Shown here: in pieces, positions 19,430 through 29,793 of the stretch
Layout of the letters: every line of letters begins with the position of its first letter
Position numbering within the stretch: the stretch's first letter is position 1
From: Dendrolimus kikuchii
Lineage: Eukaryota; Arthropoda; Insecta; Lepidoptera; Lasiocampidae
Assembly: GCA_019925095.2 (NCBI GenBank)
Contig: CM034395.1
Location: forward strand, 1,808,001-1,872,000
Length of the DNA: 64,000 nucleotides
Direction of reading: 5' to 3'
The notes under the pieces: generated by a model
Told to the model about the DNA's origin: nothing
Database searches by the model: none
What the model saw: only the letters and a program-made list of their open reading frames with translations
Position numbers and translations under genes: made by a program

Positions 19430-19625
19430 TTTTTATTTATTTTTATTGCAGGAGTTCAGCAGACAGGCAGACGGCTCACTTGATGGAAAGCGGTTACCAT
19501 CGCTTATGGACATTTGCAACACTAAAGGTGTTACAAATGCGCTGCTGCTCTATTAAGGGAGACTGGAACCTGGTCACTAATGCCGGAACACAACACAAGG
19601 TTCTTATGGCGGCATACTCTAGACC
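19430..19625 (-). mobile_element. SINE-like family B, copy B5, 5'-truncated
   Basis: The 3' two-thirds of B ending at TACTCTAGACC. The head is missing. Confidence 0.75.
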
Positions 19626-20364
19626 TCTGTTGCGATTTGTATATGTTGGAGTGGAAATAAAAACATTAAATTAATGAAAGAAAGGCTGTATTAGTGTAGA
19701 ATTTTTTAAATTATTTTTCTCTAGTTGACATCTCTACATTTAATATATTTGAATTAAAAGTAAAGGCAATTAAAACCTTTTTTTGTTTTATACAAAAAAA
19801 AAACTTCGTGATAAAACTATACCTCAAGGTTACCGATGTATGCAACCCGTCAGTCTGCCTTAGTCAAGTGTGGCGGTTAAATTATCCATTCCCACATAAA
19901 ATGGGGAGGCCTTATTAAGGTATATTTATGGATTATTATAATATTAGATTCGTGGTCATAATCGATTCATAATATCAGCTGCATTTTTTTCGAGGCCTTG
20001 TATAAAATTGGCCACGAATTTCGCATTGATTCAAACCATAATTAGGCATGAGTTAATATTTTCAAAGAATGCATATCAAAATCCCCACATCCGTAATTAC
20101 GGTATTAGCAAACACGGTCGAGAGGGGCGGGATGGGGGGTCCTGGGGAGGGGTTCGGAAGTAATAAATCAGTTGGTAACGTCTACGCGGCACGCCATCAT
20201 TCATACCCGCTGACAAGCTGAGCTCAGTCACGTTATACAACGGTACATAGACTTTTAGGGTTGTCACTCGTATTTCAGAAGTTAATTATTCAAAGTAATT
20301 TATTTCATTCATAAAAAAATAAATTATTCAAAGTTATGCCAAAAATCGACGGCTCATTTCTGAC
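19626..20364. other. no gene recognised; contains a G-quadruplex-prone patch
   Basis: Mostly AT-rich with one GC-rich island at about 20115-20230. No coding frame of note. The G-rich tract is listed separately. Confidence 0.4.
20123..20152 (+). other. G-quadruplex-prone tract
   Basis: Five G runs of 3-6 separated by 1-4 bases (GGGG C GGG AT GGGGGG TCCT GGGG A GGGG). It satisfies the usual four-run quadruplex pattern and is isolated in AT-rich DNA. Confidence 0.6.
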
Positions 20365-20365
20365 T

Positions 20366-20682
20366 TTTTTTTATTTTTTTTTATTGCAGGAGTTCAGCAG
20401 ACAGTCAGACGGCCCACTGGATGGAAATCGGTTACCATCGCCTATAGACATTTGCAACACCAAAGGTGCTACAAATGCGCTGCTGCTCTCTTAAGTGAGT
20501 CTGGAACCTGGTCACTAATGCCGGAACACAACTCTAAGTTGTTATGGCGGCATGCTCTAGACCAGGGGTGGTAGCCATCCAGTCGGGCAAATGCCCTACC
20601 ACCTGGCTGTGGGTTGTTTAGTCGCCTCTTACGGCCGCCCGGCCGAAGGAAATTGTATTCTTTCTCCGTTCCTGCACGGATC
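20366..20682 (-). mobile_element. SINE-like family B, copy B6
   Basis: Full-length copy with the tail on the left and the head CCGTTCCTGCACGGAT on the right. Confidence 0.8.
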
Positions 20683-20937
20683 AAACTTTCAATTTCGATA
20701 AAAATGAGGCATTGCCAACCTTAAAAAATAAACCAGCTTAATTGTTTAAAAAGGTTACATAAAACGTGACTTTATAACTACATGATTATCTGCTTATTTG
20801 TTATTTAAAAGCTTTTTTTTAGATAAATTTGTGATTGAAGTACAAAATATTGTTGTGTATAAATATGACTAATAAAAATAAAAATAACAAAATTTGCAAA
20901 TTTTATTATAAAATATAAAAGGAAAACTCAGTTATTT
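20683..20937. other. no gene recognised
   Basis: AT-rich spacer. Confidence 0.35.
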
Positions 20938-21000
20938 CCTTTTTATTATTGTACGACTTCAGCATACAGGCAGATGGCCCACCTGATGGAAAGTGGTTTC
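20938..21000 (-). mobile_element. SINE-like family B, 3' tail fragment B7
   Basis: Only the last ~60 bp of B (CAGATGGCCCACCTGATGG region). Confidence 0.6.
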
Positions 21001-21236
21001 GTTACGTTGTTACGGCTTAAGTTCCACTGGAGAATAATTTTTTAAGTTATTTTTTTTTAATATTGGATAGAACTCTAACTCTTAATTATATAAATATAAT
21101 TCATTTAGTCTAAAGAATATTAAAAAAAAATACATTTAAATACTAAAACTAAACTATAGTATAAAAAATAAACTAAAATTAAAAACTAGAACTAAATAAA
21201 CAACTATAAATAAAATATTGGTCCCAAAGCACTGTC

Positions 21237-21436
21237 ACTTCAAATTCAAATTCAAAAGTTTTTATTCAAAATAAGTTCCACTGGAGAACACTTTGAAGGT
21301 CATACATGTAAGTTAAAATTTAATTTTTTACTTCCTATTCTATGTACACCGCTTCGCAACGTGTTGATGCTGTAAAGGAGAAGAAGCGGCAAGAAACTCC
21401 CCAGCAACACGTCTAAATATTGTTTTTCTTTATATT
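21237..21436 (+). repeat. dispersed repeat family J, copy 2
   Basis: Same orientation as 5936-6150 with only scattered differences. Runs directly into the LINE S fragment. Confidence 0.7.
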
Positions 21437-21675
21437 TCATACACTTACCGGGAACGTTCCCAAAAGGCTGGCGGCGTTACCACGTTGAATAGCAGTACTT
21501 AGCCTTTGAGCAAAATAGACGCCAGCCTTTTGGTCGCGTGAGAAGTCTATTAAACGGTCAGCGACATCACGATATACTTTTAGAGCGTTAGGATCCCACG
21601 GACCCAGAGTTTCTACCCCAAACGCCGCAAATGTATAAGTATTTCCGATAGCGGCGTTAAAAGTTAAAAATTAAT
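21437..21675 (-). pseudogene. C-terminal fragment of a LINE pol (family S)
   Basis: About 78 codons on the minus strand ending at TGA (21437-21439). Visible: GVETLGPWDPNALKVYRDV, then RDQKAGVYFAQRLSTAIQRG and NAASLLGT. The ETLGPWG...QR-S-AIQRGNAAS-LGT signature is the C-terminal end of reverse transcriptase ORFs of several animal non-LTR elements. A second piece lies at 52300-52382. Upstream, the frame closes near 21675. Clade not assigned. Confidence 0.6.
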
Positions 21676-21966
21676 TCCACTTCCTACGTAAACGAAAAAT
21701 CTTCATTATATTTATCAGGGTCATTTAATAATACAATCTGATAACAATCGCTTAAGTTGATCTTTCTCCACGATGAAGGCAACTTCTGAGCTGATCTATG
21801 AGTTACTCTAAAATCATGACGTTTATTGACTTGGATCAATTTTTGGATAATATCAATTATTGGACTGTTCTTTTTCAATTCCGTTTATAATAAATTTGGT
21901 TAATTTATTTCATTATAAGTGTTGCTGTAATGATTTTATGTGTTATTTTAAATTATTATTTTATTA
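21676..21966. other. no gene recognised
   Basis: A 64-codon open frame on the minus strand (21684-21878) shows no known motif. Confidence 0.35.
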
Positions 21967-22158
21967 TGCAGAAGTCGTGGAAGGCCACGACACACTTTCC
22001 ATGATCAAATTGATCGTGTACTAACGGAAGGTGATGTCAGGAGCCTTAAGAACAGACGAACGTGCATGACAAGAGTTATGAATGTCAAAGAAGCAAGTGA
22101 GGTGTGTAAGAATAAGCCTAAATGGCGCTCTGTTGTTCGTGCCTACCCCGCAAGGGAA
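21967..22158 (+). mobile_element. LINE family A, copy A6, 3' end lost
   Basis: Runs from GCAGAAGTCGTGG to CCCCGCAAGGGAA, then abruptly joins the inverted 3' UTR of LINE D. The (GTAT)n tail is absent. Confidence 0.75.
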
Positions 22159-22670
22159 CCTGATGGAAATCGGTTACCGTCGCCTATAGACGTTTGCAAC
22201 ACCAGAGGTGTCACTAACGCGCTGCCGGCCTCGACGAAATTATATGACACCCTTTTCAAAAAACCCCATGTTGTAGCGCTGTGAGAAAACCTCGGCTGGA
22301 AGCTCATTCCAAATCCCCACGGTACGCAAGAGAAACGCTCTAGAGAATCGTTGCGTACAAGAGCGAAGCGGCTCTAGAAAGTGGGGATGAACGCCCAGCC
22401 GATGGCGTGCGGTGCAGTGGTAAAAAGAAGACGAAGGCACCATTCTAAACAGTACCTCGGAACACTCCGTTGTATAGTCGGTAGAATACGCAGAGAGACG
22501 CGAAGTCTCTCCGAAGGCCAAGCGTATCTAAACCGTCTGTGAGTATGGGATCGTCAAAAATGCGAGCGGCTCGACGTTGGATACTGTCAAGGGGATTTAG
22601 CTGGTAGGCGGGTGCCCCGGCCCACAAGTGTGAGCAGTACTCCATATGCGGCCTCACCTGAGCTGTAACA
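22159..22670 (-). mobile_element. CR1/Jockey-like LINE family D, copy D1 (3' end)
   Basis: Minus strand: QVRPHMEYCSHLWAGAPAYQ, RRAARIFDDPILTDGLD, SLCVFYRLYNG, then in another frame FSRAFLLRTVGIWNELPAEVF. A 3' UTR with GTGTTGCAAACGTC-type sequence follows. These are hallmarks of the C-terminal end of CR1/Jockey-group ORF2. A frameshift separates the two halves near 22450-22510. The last ~60 bp match the 3' end of SINE B, so D is the likely source of the B tail. Confidence 0.75.
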
Positions 22671-22695
22671 GTATTGTATTAAATTTTCCTCATGG

Positions 22696-23077
22696 TATTA
22701 TTTCATCGTAATACCGAAGTAAGAAAGTTGGTCTGAAAGAGAGTGTCGGGGTGAAGGTAAAGAAAGGAATGCTCCGGTGGTTCGGGCATGTGGAAAGAAT
22801 GCATGATAAAAGAATGACTAAACAGATATACAATGCAAAAGTGGATGGATGCAGAAGTCGTGGAAGGCCACGACACACCTTCCATGATCAAATTGATCGT
22901 GTACTAGCGGAGGGTGATGTCAGGAGCCTTAAGGACAGACGAGCTTGCATGACAAGAGTTATGAATGTCAAAGAGGCAAGTGAGGTGTGTAAGAATAAGC
23001 CTAAATGGCACTCTGTTGTTCGTGCCTACCCCGCAAGGGAACTGGCGTGAAGTTATGTATGTATGTATGTATTATTT
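22696..23077 (+). mobile_element. LINE family A, copy A7 with 8-bp TSD
   Basis: The insertion is 22704-23069, flanked by TATTATTT. It contains the full C-terminal coding tail from the RNTEVRK region and (GTAT)n. Confidence 0.8.
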
Positions 23078-23080
23078 TAT

Positions 23081-23400
23081 AATTTATCTATGTACCTATA
23101 ATTAATGTGTATGATAATTAAATCTAAAACGCGCCAACCCTACACCTGTCCGGCTTCGTATGTGAATCATGGAGCAAGAAGCAGTGGACGTGTCTTTGAG
23201 GAAAGTACACACCGACGACAAACCGGGCAACCTTTGATTTATATACGAGTAGAACATTTTAATTAGTTAGGCATAATGCACACGGGTTATTTATGTGTAT
23301 TTTAACTAGGTCGAATTGAATGCCGTTTATGTTGAATTTTAAACATAGTTAAAATTCCGCTAATTTAAATTTATCAAATTCTATTTAAAGATGTATTAAT
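23081..23400. other. no gene recognised
   Basis: AT-rich, nothing recognised. Confidence 0.4.
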
Positions 23401-23680
23401 CTTCTATACACATAAATAAAATTGAAGTGTCTGTTTGTAGTGTCAACATAAAAAGTGAGAAAAATCAGCGAGCATAATTCTGATCAGGAGATTTCGAAAA
23501 TGCAATTTTTAGAATTCATGTCTGTCTGGATGTTCCGGCTTATCTCTGAAACGGCTGGACCGATTTTGACGGGACTTTCACTGGCAGGTATCTGATGTTA
23601 TAAGAAATAACTTAGGCTACTTTTTAGTATTAGGATTCCGCAAAAAAATATCCACGTGGATGAAGTCGAAAGAGTACATA
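23401..23680 (+). repeat. Helitron-like fragment
   Basis: Has ATAAATAAAATTGAAGTGTCTG at one end, CTGAAACGGCTGGACCGAT in the middle and GATTCCGCAAAAAAATATCC towards the other end. These words are shared in part with 1790-1840. The CTAG end is replaced by insertion A8. Confidence 0.45.
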
Positions 23681-23682
23681 CA

Positions 23683-23806
23683 TACATACATAACTTCACG
23701 CCAGTTCGCTTGCGGGGTAGGCACGAACAACAGAGTGCCATTTAGGCCCATTCCTACACACCTCACTTGCTTCTTTGACCTTCATAACTCTTGTCATGCA
23801 CACTCG
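23683..23806 (-). mobile_element. LINE family A, copy A8
   Basis: Short 3' fragment with its (CATA)n tail on the left. Weak flanking match TCGAAAG/TCGAAGG. Confidence 0.75.
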
Positions 23807-23910
23807 AAGGAATAGTTTATAATATAATAGGGATGCGGATTCATTATGCAATAAGTTTCAACATTATTCACATGTAAAGTTGGACAGGTGTATTAATTGA
23901 TGATGGTGAT

Positions 23911-24058
23911 GTCAGGAACCTTAAGAACAGACGAGCGTGCATGACAAGAGTTATGAATGTCAAAGAAGCAAGTGAGGTGTGTAAGAATAAGCCTGAATGG
24001 CGCTCTGTTGTTCGTGCCTACCCCGCAAGGGAACTGGCGTGAAGTTATGTATGTATGT
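23911..24058 (+). mobile_element. LINE family A, copy A9
   Basis: Short 3' fragment ending in (GTAT)n, directly abutting LINE R. No clear TSD. Confidence 0.75.
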
Positions 24059-24510
24059 AGGTCTATAAATTCATTATTAGACCTGTCCTTTTGTATGGCA
24101 CTGAAGAGTGGCCTGTGCTTGAGAGACATAAGCAATAGTTGTATGTTACGGAGATGAATATGTTGCAATGGATGTGTAGAGTCACACGGAAAGACCGCGT
24201 CAGGAACTCCCGCATCTGTGGCAGTCTTCATGTCCGTGGTATAGCAAACACCAAGAGAGTAGCTTACGCTAGTAAACCCACGTTTCATGGAGTCCAGTCC
24301 ATTAATACGGGAACAAAATTGTCCACGTCGCCTCCGCCAGGGAGGCCCAAGAAATGCTGACTTGGTGTTGTAAAGGATGACATGCCGAAGATCTCGCGAA
24401 GTAGATAAGAAAAAGTAGGAAAGCGGACCCTGGGCATCGGAGCGATTCGCTCCGAACCCAACCGGGATTTATTTAATGATGATTATGATTAATGATCATG
24501 ATGATTATTC
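24059..24510 (+). pseudogene. RTE-like LINE family R, C-terminal fragment
   Basis: A third RTE-type C-terminus, distinct from A and F. In pieces it reads RPVLLYGTEEWPVLERH, then VTEMNMLQWMCRVTRKDRVRNSRI, then PPPGRPKKC, with stops and frame changes between. It ends in a GATGAT-rich stretch (24475-24510), again a microsatellite-like tail. Dead copy. Confidence 0.65.
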
Positions 24511-24784
24511 ACACATAAAGAACAGGCGTTAGAATAACTTCTTATCCATCTTACTTTTAATATTATGATAGCAATAATTTTTATTACTGTTTAATCAATT
24601 AATGCTCTATTTCACTTCTTTTAATCCATTTAATTGTAGCAACTTATGACGTCATAAATTGGTACGCTCGTACTAAAGTTATGTGATCGCGCGACGTTTT
24701 GTAAGATGATAAAACGTTCTCCTATTCCTCAAGGTCCTCACTCCTCTACTATTCTTAAATAAAACTTATAAACTGTGGAAGGTA
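24511..24784. other. no gene recognised
   Basis: AT-rich spacer. Confidence 0.35.
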
Positions 24785-24966
24785 GATGGATATACATACA
24801 TACATAACTTCACGCCAGTTCCCTTGCGGGGTAGGCACAAACAACAGAGCGCCTTTTAGGCTTATTCTTACACACCTCACTTGCTTCTTTGACATTCATA
24901 ACTCTTGTCATGCACGCTCGTCTGTTCTTAAGGCTCCAGACATGATGGATGGATGGATGGATATAC
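24785..24966 (-). mobile_element. LINE family A, copy A10 with 11-bp TSD
   Basis: The insertion starts at 24796, with GATGGATATAC on both sides (24785-24795, 24956-24966). Between the element 5' end and the right TSD lies a short (ATGG)n expansion. Confidence 0.75.
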
Positions 24967-24988
24967 CTACTTGATTATTATTACATAA

Positions 24989-25395
24989 TTTTTCTAAATA
25001 GTGGTTGGTCTTTCAGACCAACTCTCTTTCTAAGAAAGAGAGTTGGTCTGAAAGAGAATGTCGGGGTGAAGGTAAGGAAAGGAATGCTCCGGTGGTTCGG
25101 GCATGTGGAAAGAATGCATGATGAAAGAATGACTAAACAGATATACAATGCAAAAGTGGATGGATGCAGAAGTCGTGGAAGGCCACGACACACCTTCCAT
25201 GATCAAATTGATCGTGTACTAGCAAAAGGTGATGTCAGGAGCCTTAATAACAGACGGGCGTGCATGACAAGAGTTATGAATGTGAAAGAAGCAAGTGAGG
25301 TGTGTAAGAATAAGCCTACATGGCGCTCTGTTGTTTGTGACTACCCCGCAAGGGAACTGGCGTGAAGCTGTGTATGTATGTACTTTTTCTAAATA
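24989..25395 (+). mobile_element. LINE family A, copy A11 with 12-bp TSD and 5' fold-back
   Basis: TTTTTCTAAATA at 24989-25000 and 25384-25395 bracket the insertion 25001-25383. Its first ~31 bases are an inverted copy of the adjoining LINE sequence: arms 25010-25031 and 25033-25054 are perfect 22-bp complements with one base between. The inversion is inside the TSD, so it arose during retrotransposition. The rest is the A C-terminal coding tail and (GTAT)n. Confidence 0.85.
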
Positions 25396-25499
25396 TACTG
25401 ACTGTCTTCGCATACAAGCGGTTTAAGCCTCGACTAGTTTAGTTCACTGGAACTTTATATGCGTCGGGCTTAGACTATTAACAGAAAGACGGAGTCTTG

Positions 25500-25740
25500 A
25501 ACTCTAAAAGTGAGGCCGGCTAAAGGATGCTGATCGGGCTGCGGTGCATTAAGAGTACGCATGGTCTAAGGTCTCGGATTAAATTCGCAGCAGAATAGAA
25601 TTCGTAAACCATCTTTCCGTTCTAAGTTTTGCTCTGGGTAGATGATATTAACTAGAAGTTGTCCGTTGTGTATTACACATAACACAAGCTAACTTGCTTA
25701 GTATGAGACTGTGTGCGAGTTATCTGTCGATATATTAATG
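25500..25740 (+). mobile_element. SINE family P-like, degraded
   Basis: Contains GTCCGTTGTGTATTACACAT and AACACAAGCTAACTTGCTTA, matching the body of SINE P, preceded by a degraded head (GGTCTCGGATTAAATTC resembles a B box). Orientation plus. Confidence 0.5.
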
Positions 25741-25825
25741 TCGCTTGAACAGTGCGAACATGGCCTTACAGGTTGTCTCGAGAATTGTTTGGCGTGCTGT
25801 CGACATTACTCGCGCGTGTCGGCGC

Positions 25826-26647
25826 ACAGCACAACACGACGTTAAATCGCGCTGTCTCGTTTGTAACGTTCTACTTTATGGATCAACTCGCTTTGCGATG
25901 CGATTTCATCTTATACTAATATATAAAGCTGAAGAGTTTGTTTGTTTGAACGCGCTAATCTCAGGAACCGCTGGTCCGAATTAAAAAATCCTTTCAGTTT
26001 TGAATAGTACATTTATCGAGGAAGGCTATAGGATATATTATATTCTCAAAAAAAATAAGGGTCCTTACTAAAAGTCCAATAATGTAACCCAAGGTGTAAA
26101 AAAATGACCCGAAAAAATCCTTACACAACGTGCGCTGCGAAAACTATTGATTCTAGAACAAAACAATGTACTACCACTTTGCAGAATACATAATTGTCTA
26201 CAAAAAATATCGCATAACCATATGTCTAACTATTGTAGTTATCTCACAATAAGTGTTTTCTTTTATTTTTTTAAATAACTAAAATGCCGTCGCTTCAAAA
26301 TCTTTATTTTGTATTTTGTATTAATCCTTATCAAAATAAATTACTCCATATTCAAGAGGAATTCAATACCTTTCTAGAACTTTTTGAATTATTCAATTCG
26401 GACGTTTCATTCAAAAGATATCGCCATATTTGTTGTATCCAAATATACTAATATTGTTTGATTGAACGCGCTAATCTCAGGAACTATTGATCTGATTTTA
26501 AAAATTCTTTCAGTGTTACATAGCCCATTTATCGAGGAAGGCTATAGGCTATATATCATCACGCTAAGGCCAATAGGAGAGGAGCACCAATGAAGAATAT
26601 TTCAAAATTGGGGGGTTTTGAAAACGAATTCCACGCGGACGACGTTA
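25826..26647 (+). mobile_element. composite Helitron family C element, copy 1
   Basis: A Helitron C start (A|TCTTATACTAATATA at 25919) runs ~120 bp. A ~410-bp internal block (26036-26444, with AATAATGTAACCCAAGGTG and ACTATTGATTCTAG) and a second Helitron C segment follow, reaching CCACGCGGACGACGT. About 90 bp of flank before the start is also shared with the inverted copy at 31336-32195. The CTAG terminus is lost. No coding region. Confidence 0.65.
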
Positions 26648-26829
26648 ATCCCGGCCTTAGATCTATACATTTTGCTCTAAGGCTAATCATGCACTGAAAT
26701 TTTTTAATACCGCAATCAGCTGTGGAATGATGAGTTTTGTATTGACAATCATAATGCTATACTACTTAGTCTAATATCACGAAATCCATTATTAGAAGTA
26801 ACTTGATAAGAGAACGTGAATATAATAGA

Positions 26830-26990
26830 CTAGTGTTTTTCCCGCGGCTTCGCCAATGTTCAAACCCTGTGACGTAACTCTATTTTGCTTACATAAAAAA
26901 AATGTAACTGATCATGTAAACCGCTTAAAAATCTGTTGTGTAATGTAGCAGGAGTTAACGGATATACAGACAGATAGACGCGATAAGTCA
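26830..26990 (-). mobile_element. Helitron-like 3' end
   Basis: CTAG at 26830-26833 followed by TGTTTTTCCCGCGGCTTCG, the minus-strand 3' block of a Helitron-type element. 5' end undefined. Confidence 0.4.
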
Positions 26991-27016
26991 CTTTATTTTA
27001 TACTATCTAAAGATTA

Positions 27017-27237
27017 TTACATACATACATACATAACTTCACGCCAGTTCCCTTGCGGGGTAGGCACGAACAACAGAGCGCCATTTAGGCTTATTCTTAC
27101 ACATCTCACTTGCTTCTTTGACATTCATAACTCTTGTCATGCACGCTCGTCTGTTCTTAAGGCTATTGATATCACCTTCTGCTAGTACACGATCAATTTG
27201 ATCATGGAAGGTGTGTCGTGGCCTTCCACGACTTACG
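27017..27237 (-). mobile_element. LINE family A, copy A12
   Basis: A 3' fragment with the (CATA)n tail on the left. No clear TSD. Confidence 0.75.
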
Positions 27238-27420
27238 ACGACAGATTTATTAATAGAACTAATTGTAATAATTTCAGTCAGTAATTTTTTTTCTCAAGCA
27301 ATATAAAAGATATAAGAAATACAAAAAATAATAATAAAAAAACACATACCTTAACGACATATGGCTAATTCCTATATCTTATTAACCGTTTATTTGACTT
27401 ACTATCGGTTAAAATTTACA

Positions 27421-28117
27421 TAAGCTTCATACAATGGAATGATATTCCTCCACCCATAAGAGACCTGAAAACAATACATTCTTTCAAATTTCTTTATAAG
27501 AGAAACTTACTTAAGTTGCAAAAAGAAGACCCCACATATAATAAAAACTAATTAGTTACAAATTATTTATATATTTATTGCATGCATAGATCTACAAATA
27601 TAATATATACTGTACAAATTAATAAATTATAAACTTATTTATAAAGTAATATTTATTTATTTATTTAATTATTTATAAAGTTAAAAAGTATTTGTGATTT
27701 ATTTACCTGCAACATCGAATGTCAAAATATTATGTAAATATTATATTAATTGGCTTGAATTTGATTTGATCATTGTACTTTTGTTTGTTTCATATGTAAC
27801 ATGTGTATATAATAAGGGCTCTATTTAGGTTGCTTTAATTTGTTTTAGGTACTTATTTTTTTTATCTTTTTTTTTCTTATATGTTGATTATAATATAATT
27901 TTATTTAACTTGCTTTTACCGTGGGTCACTTGTCTTTGTAATTAAGGAGCTGGGCACTGAAAATCAGTGCTGTGCCGGACTATGTTTCGGCACAGCAAAA
28001 AACCGAGTGCCAACCTCATTTCGCGAATTGCGGCACACAATTTCAATGTTATTATTATTATTATAAATCATTGTTAAAGTGTCGCATTTTTATAAATAAA
28101 TATTTTCTTTCTTTCTT
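27421..28117 (+). mobile_element. LINE family U, 3' end with coding remnant
   Basis: 27423-27551 reads in one frame WNDIPPPIRDLKTIHSFKF and ends in TAA. This W-N-PP-R---SFK pattern is the C-terminal end of Jockey/CR1-type ORF2. A long AT-rich 3' UTR follows, containing CAGTGCTGTGCCGGACTATG near 27967 and a (TTTC)n tail (28100-28117). The UTR block has an inverted relative at 45480-45595. Confidence 0.55.
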
Positions 28118-28508
28118 TACAAATAATATTAGATTTCTACCCATGTTAAGACAAGTGGTCAAATAGTAAAATGTAGGCATCTGCCAATAATAAAACCAGG
28201 AGCAAAGTTTCTTACGTTAGAACGAAAAGTATTCATTTTTGAGAAATTAAATAGTATATTATATATTAACATGTGCACGTGCGCGTTGACAGCGCCAGAA
28301 TGCGGCCGAATAATGATGGTTACAAGACCTTCTAATTTCAAAATTTTATATTAAAAATGACGTTAAAGGTCGCTTGCCATCGATCTCTGCCAGTTCACTA
28401 TTGTAACCCGCGAGCCAGAATTTGTTTACCAAAAAAACATGAAATACCATCTTATCTAAGAGTAAATACGTCATAATTATGAAATAAACGGATAAAGAGA
28501 AGTATAAA
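28118..28508. other. no gene recognised
   Basis: AT-rich. A 60-codon minus-strand frame (28159-28341) shows no motif. Confidence 0.35.
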
Positions 28509-28830
28509 TATTTTTTTTTATTTTTTTATTGCAGGAGTTCAGCAGACACGCACACGGCCCACTAGATGGAAAGCGGTTACCATCGCCTATGGACATTTGC
28601 AACACCAAAGGTGCTACAAATGCGCTGCTGCTCTCTTAAAGGAGACTGGAACCTGGTCACTAATGCCGGAACACAACACAAGGTTGTTATGGCGGCATAC
28701 TCTAGACCAGGGGTGGTCGCCATCCAGTCGAGCAAATACCCTACCACCTGGCTGCGGGTTGTTTAGTCGCCTCTTACGACAGGCCGCCGGGCCGCAGGAA
28801 ATTGTATTCTTTCTCCGTTCCTGCACGGAT
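28509..28830 (-). mobile_element. SINE-like family B, copy B8
   Basis: Full-length copy with a long T run (A-tail complement) at the left. Confidence 0.8.
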
Positions 28831-29094
28831 AAAAGATAAGTATCAACATTACCTCGTTCTAGAATAATATATCATTCAATTTTATGAATTGTAATTTTCA
28901 CGTTATACAGTCTTTAGTGGGTCGTATTTCATGGTGTATTAATGCTCTGCAGAGCTTAGGGCTGGCCCGTAAATATAGATTTGTGAATCATTAGGAATTT
29001 TGATGTTGGGGGCCATCCATAAATTATGCTCTTGTCACAGCTGGTCACACTCGTGAGACCTCCCGATATTGTGGGACATTTTTTTTTATTAAAA
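28831..29094. other. no gene recognised
   Basis: Spacer, nothing recognised. Confidence 0.35.
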
Positions 29095-29465
29095 ACTCTA
29101 CGGACTCGAGTTCCGTACCCTTTTTTACAACTTAATTGCTAGATTTAATTTTTTGATTTTAACACGCTTATTAGTTATTTTGGTTCTTGTGTGTGACATT
29201 AATTTATTGATTTTTGTGTTGAGGTGTATGTATCTTACGAATAACTTATTATATTTATTTATTCTAGTTTTAATACTAAACTTATACTAATGTAGCGTGT
29301 ATCTGTTACATGCTGGTGTTGTGAGGAAGTACATGTGCAGTGTGGGCCTTATATCTATACTTATACATATTGTTCTATCTAGTGCCATGTGTGTTGTTTT
29401 TTTCTTTTCTGTGCCTGGGTTATTAATTTTTAGGCTCTTTGTGTGTCTTGGTTTGTTTGTGAAGT
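29095..29465 (+). repeat. dispersed repeat family T, copy 2
   Basis: Inverted relative to 4914-5266. Its left edge has CTCGAGTTCCGTACCC and its right edge GAGTTTGTCTTGG-like sequence (CTTTGTGTGTCTTGGTTTG). Confidence 0.65.
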
Positions 29466-29647
29466 GTGCGTGTAATGCAATGCGGTGGTAGTGCGCGTTG
29501 GTTTGAGTATAGTGCGACATTAAATATTTTGCAATTTTACATCGGGAGATTATAAAATTACGAGCGTTCCGTAATTAGTTTTATTTCCATTTAAATTATT
29601 TATCAAAATTTTAAACACTGCTCATACAGGCGAGTTAGTAATGCAAC

Positions 29648-29793
29648 CCGCAAGAGTTAACTTGAGACTTCGCTCAGATGAGGTAAGCGCGAGGTACTGA
29701 CTCAATCGTACGCGTCGATGACGAGAGCGGTAAGAAGACGGGGGTCGGGAGGCGAGCACGATTTCCGCTAAGGTCTCAAGTTAACTCTTGCGG
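29648..29793. mobile_element. 146-bp MITE with perfect 21-bp terminal inverted repeats
   Basis: 29648-29668 (CCGCAAGAGTTAACTTGAGA plus C) and 29773-29793 are exact reverse complements. The ~104-bp interior is GC-rich, unlike the flanks. No protein could fit; it would rely on a transposase elsewhere. I cannot identify a convincing TSD, so the superfamily is open. Confidence 0.65.

Noticed and set aside
23683..24058. A8/A9 inverted pair as a hairpin gene
   Set aside because: They share only ~120 bp, have different edges and no sign of a common transcript.
24785..25395. A10 (minus) and A11 (plus) as one palindromic element
   Set aside because: Each has its own target duplication, so they are independent insertions that happen to face away from each other.
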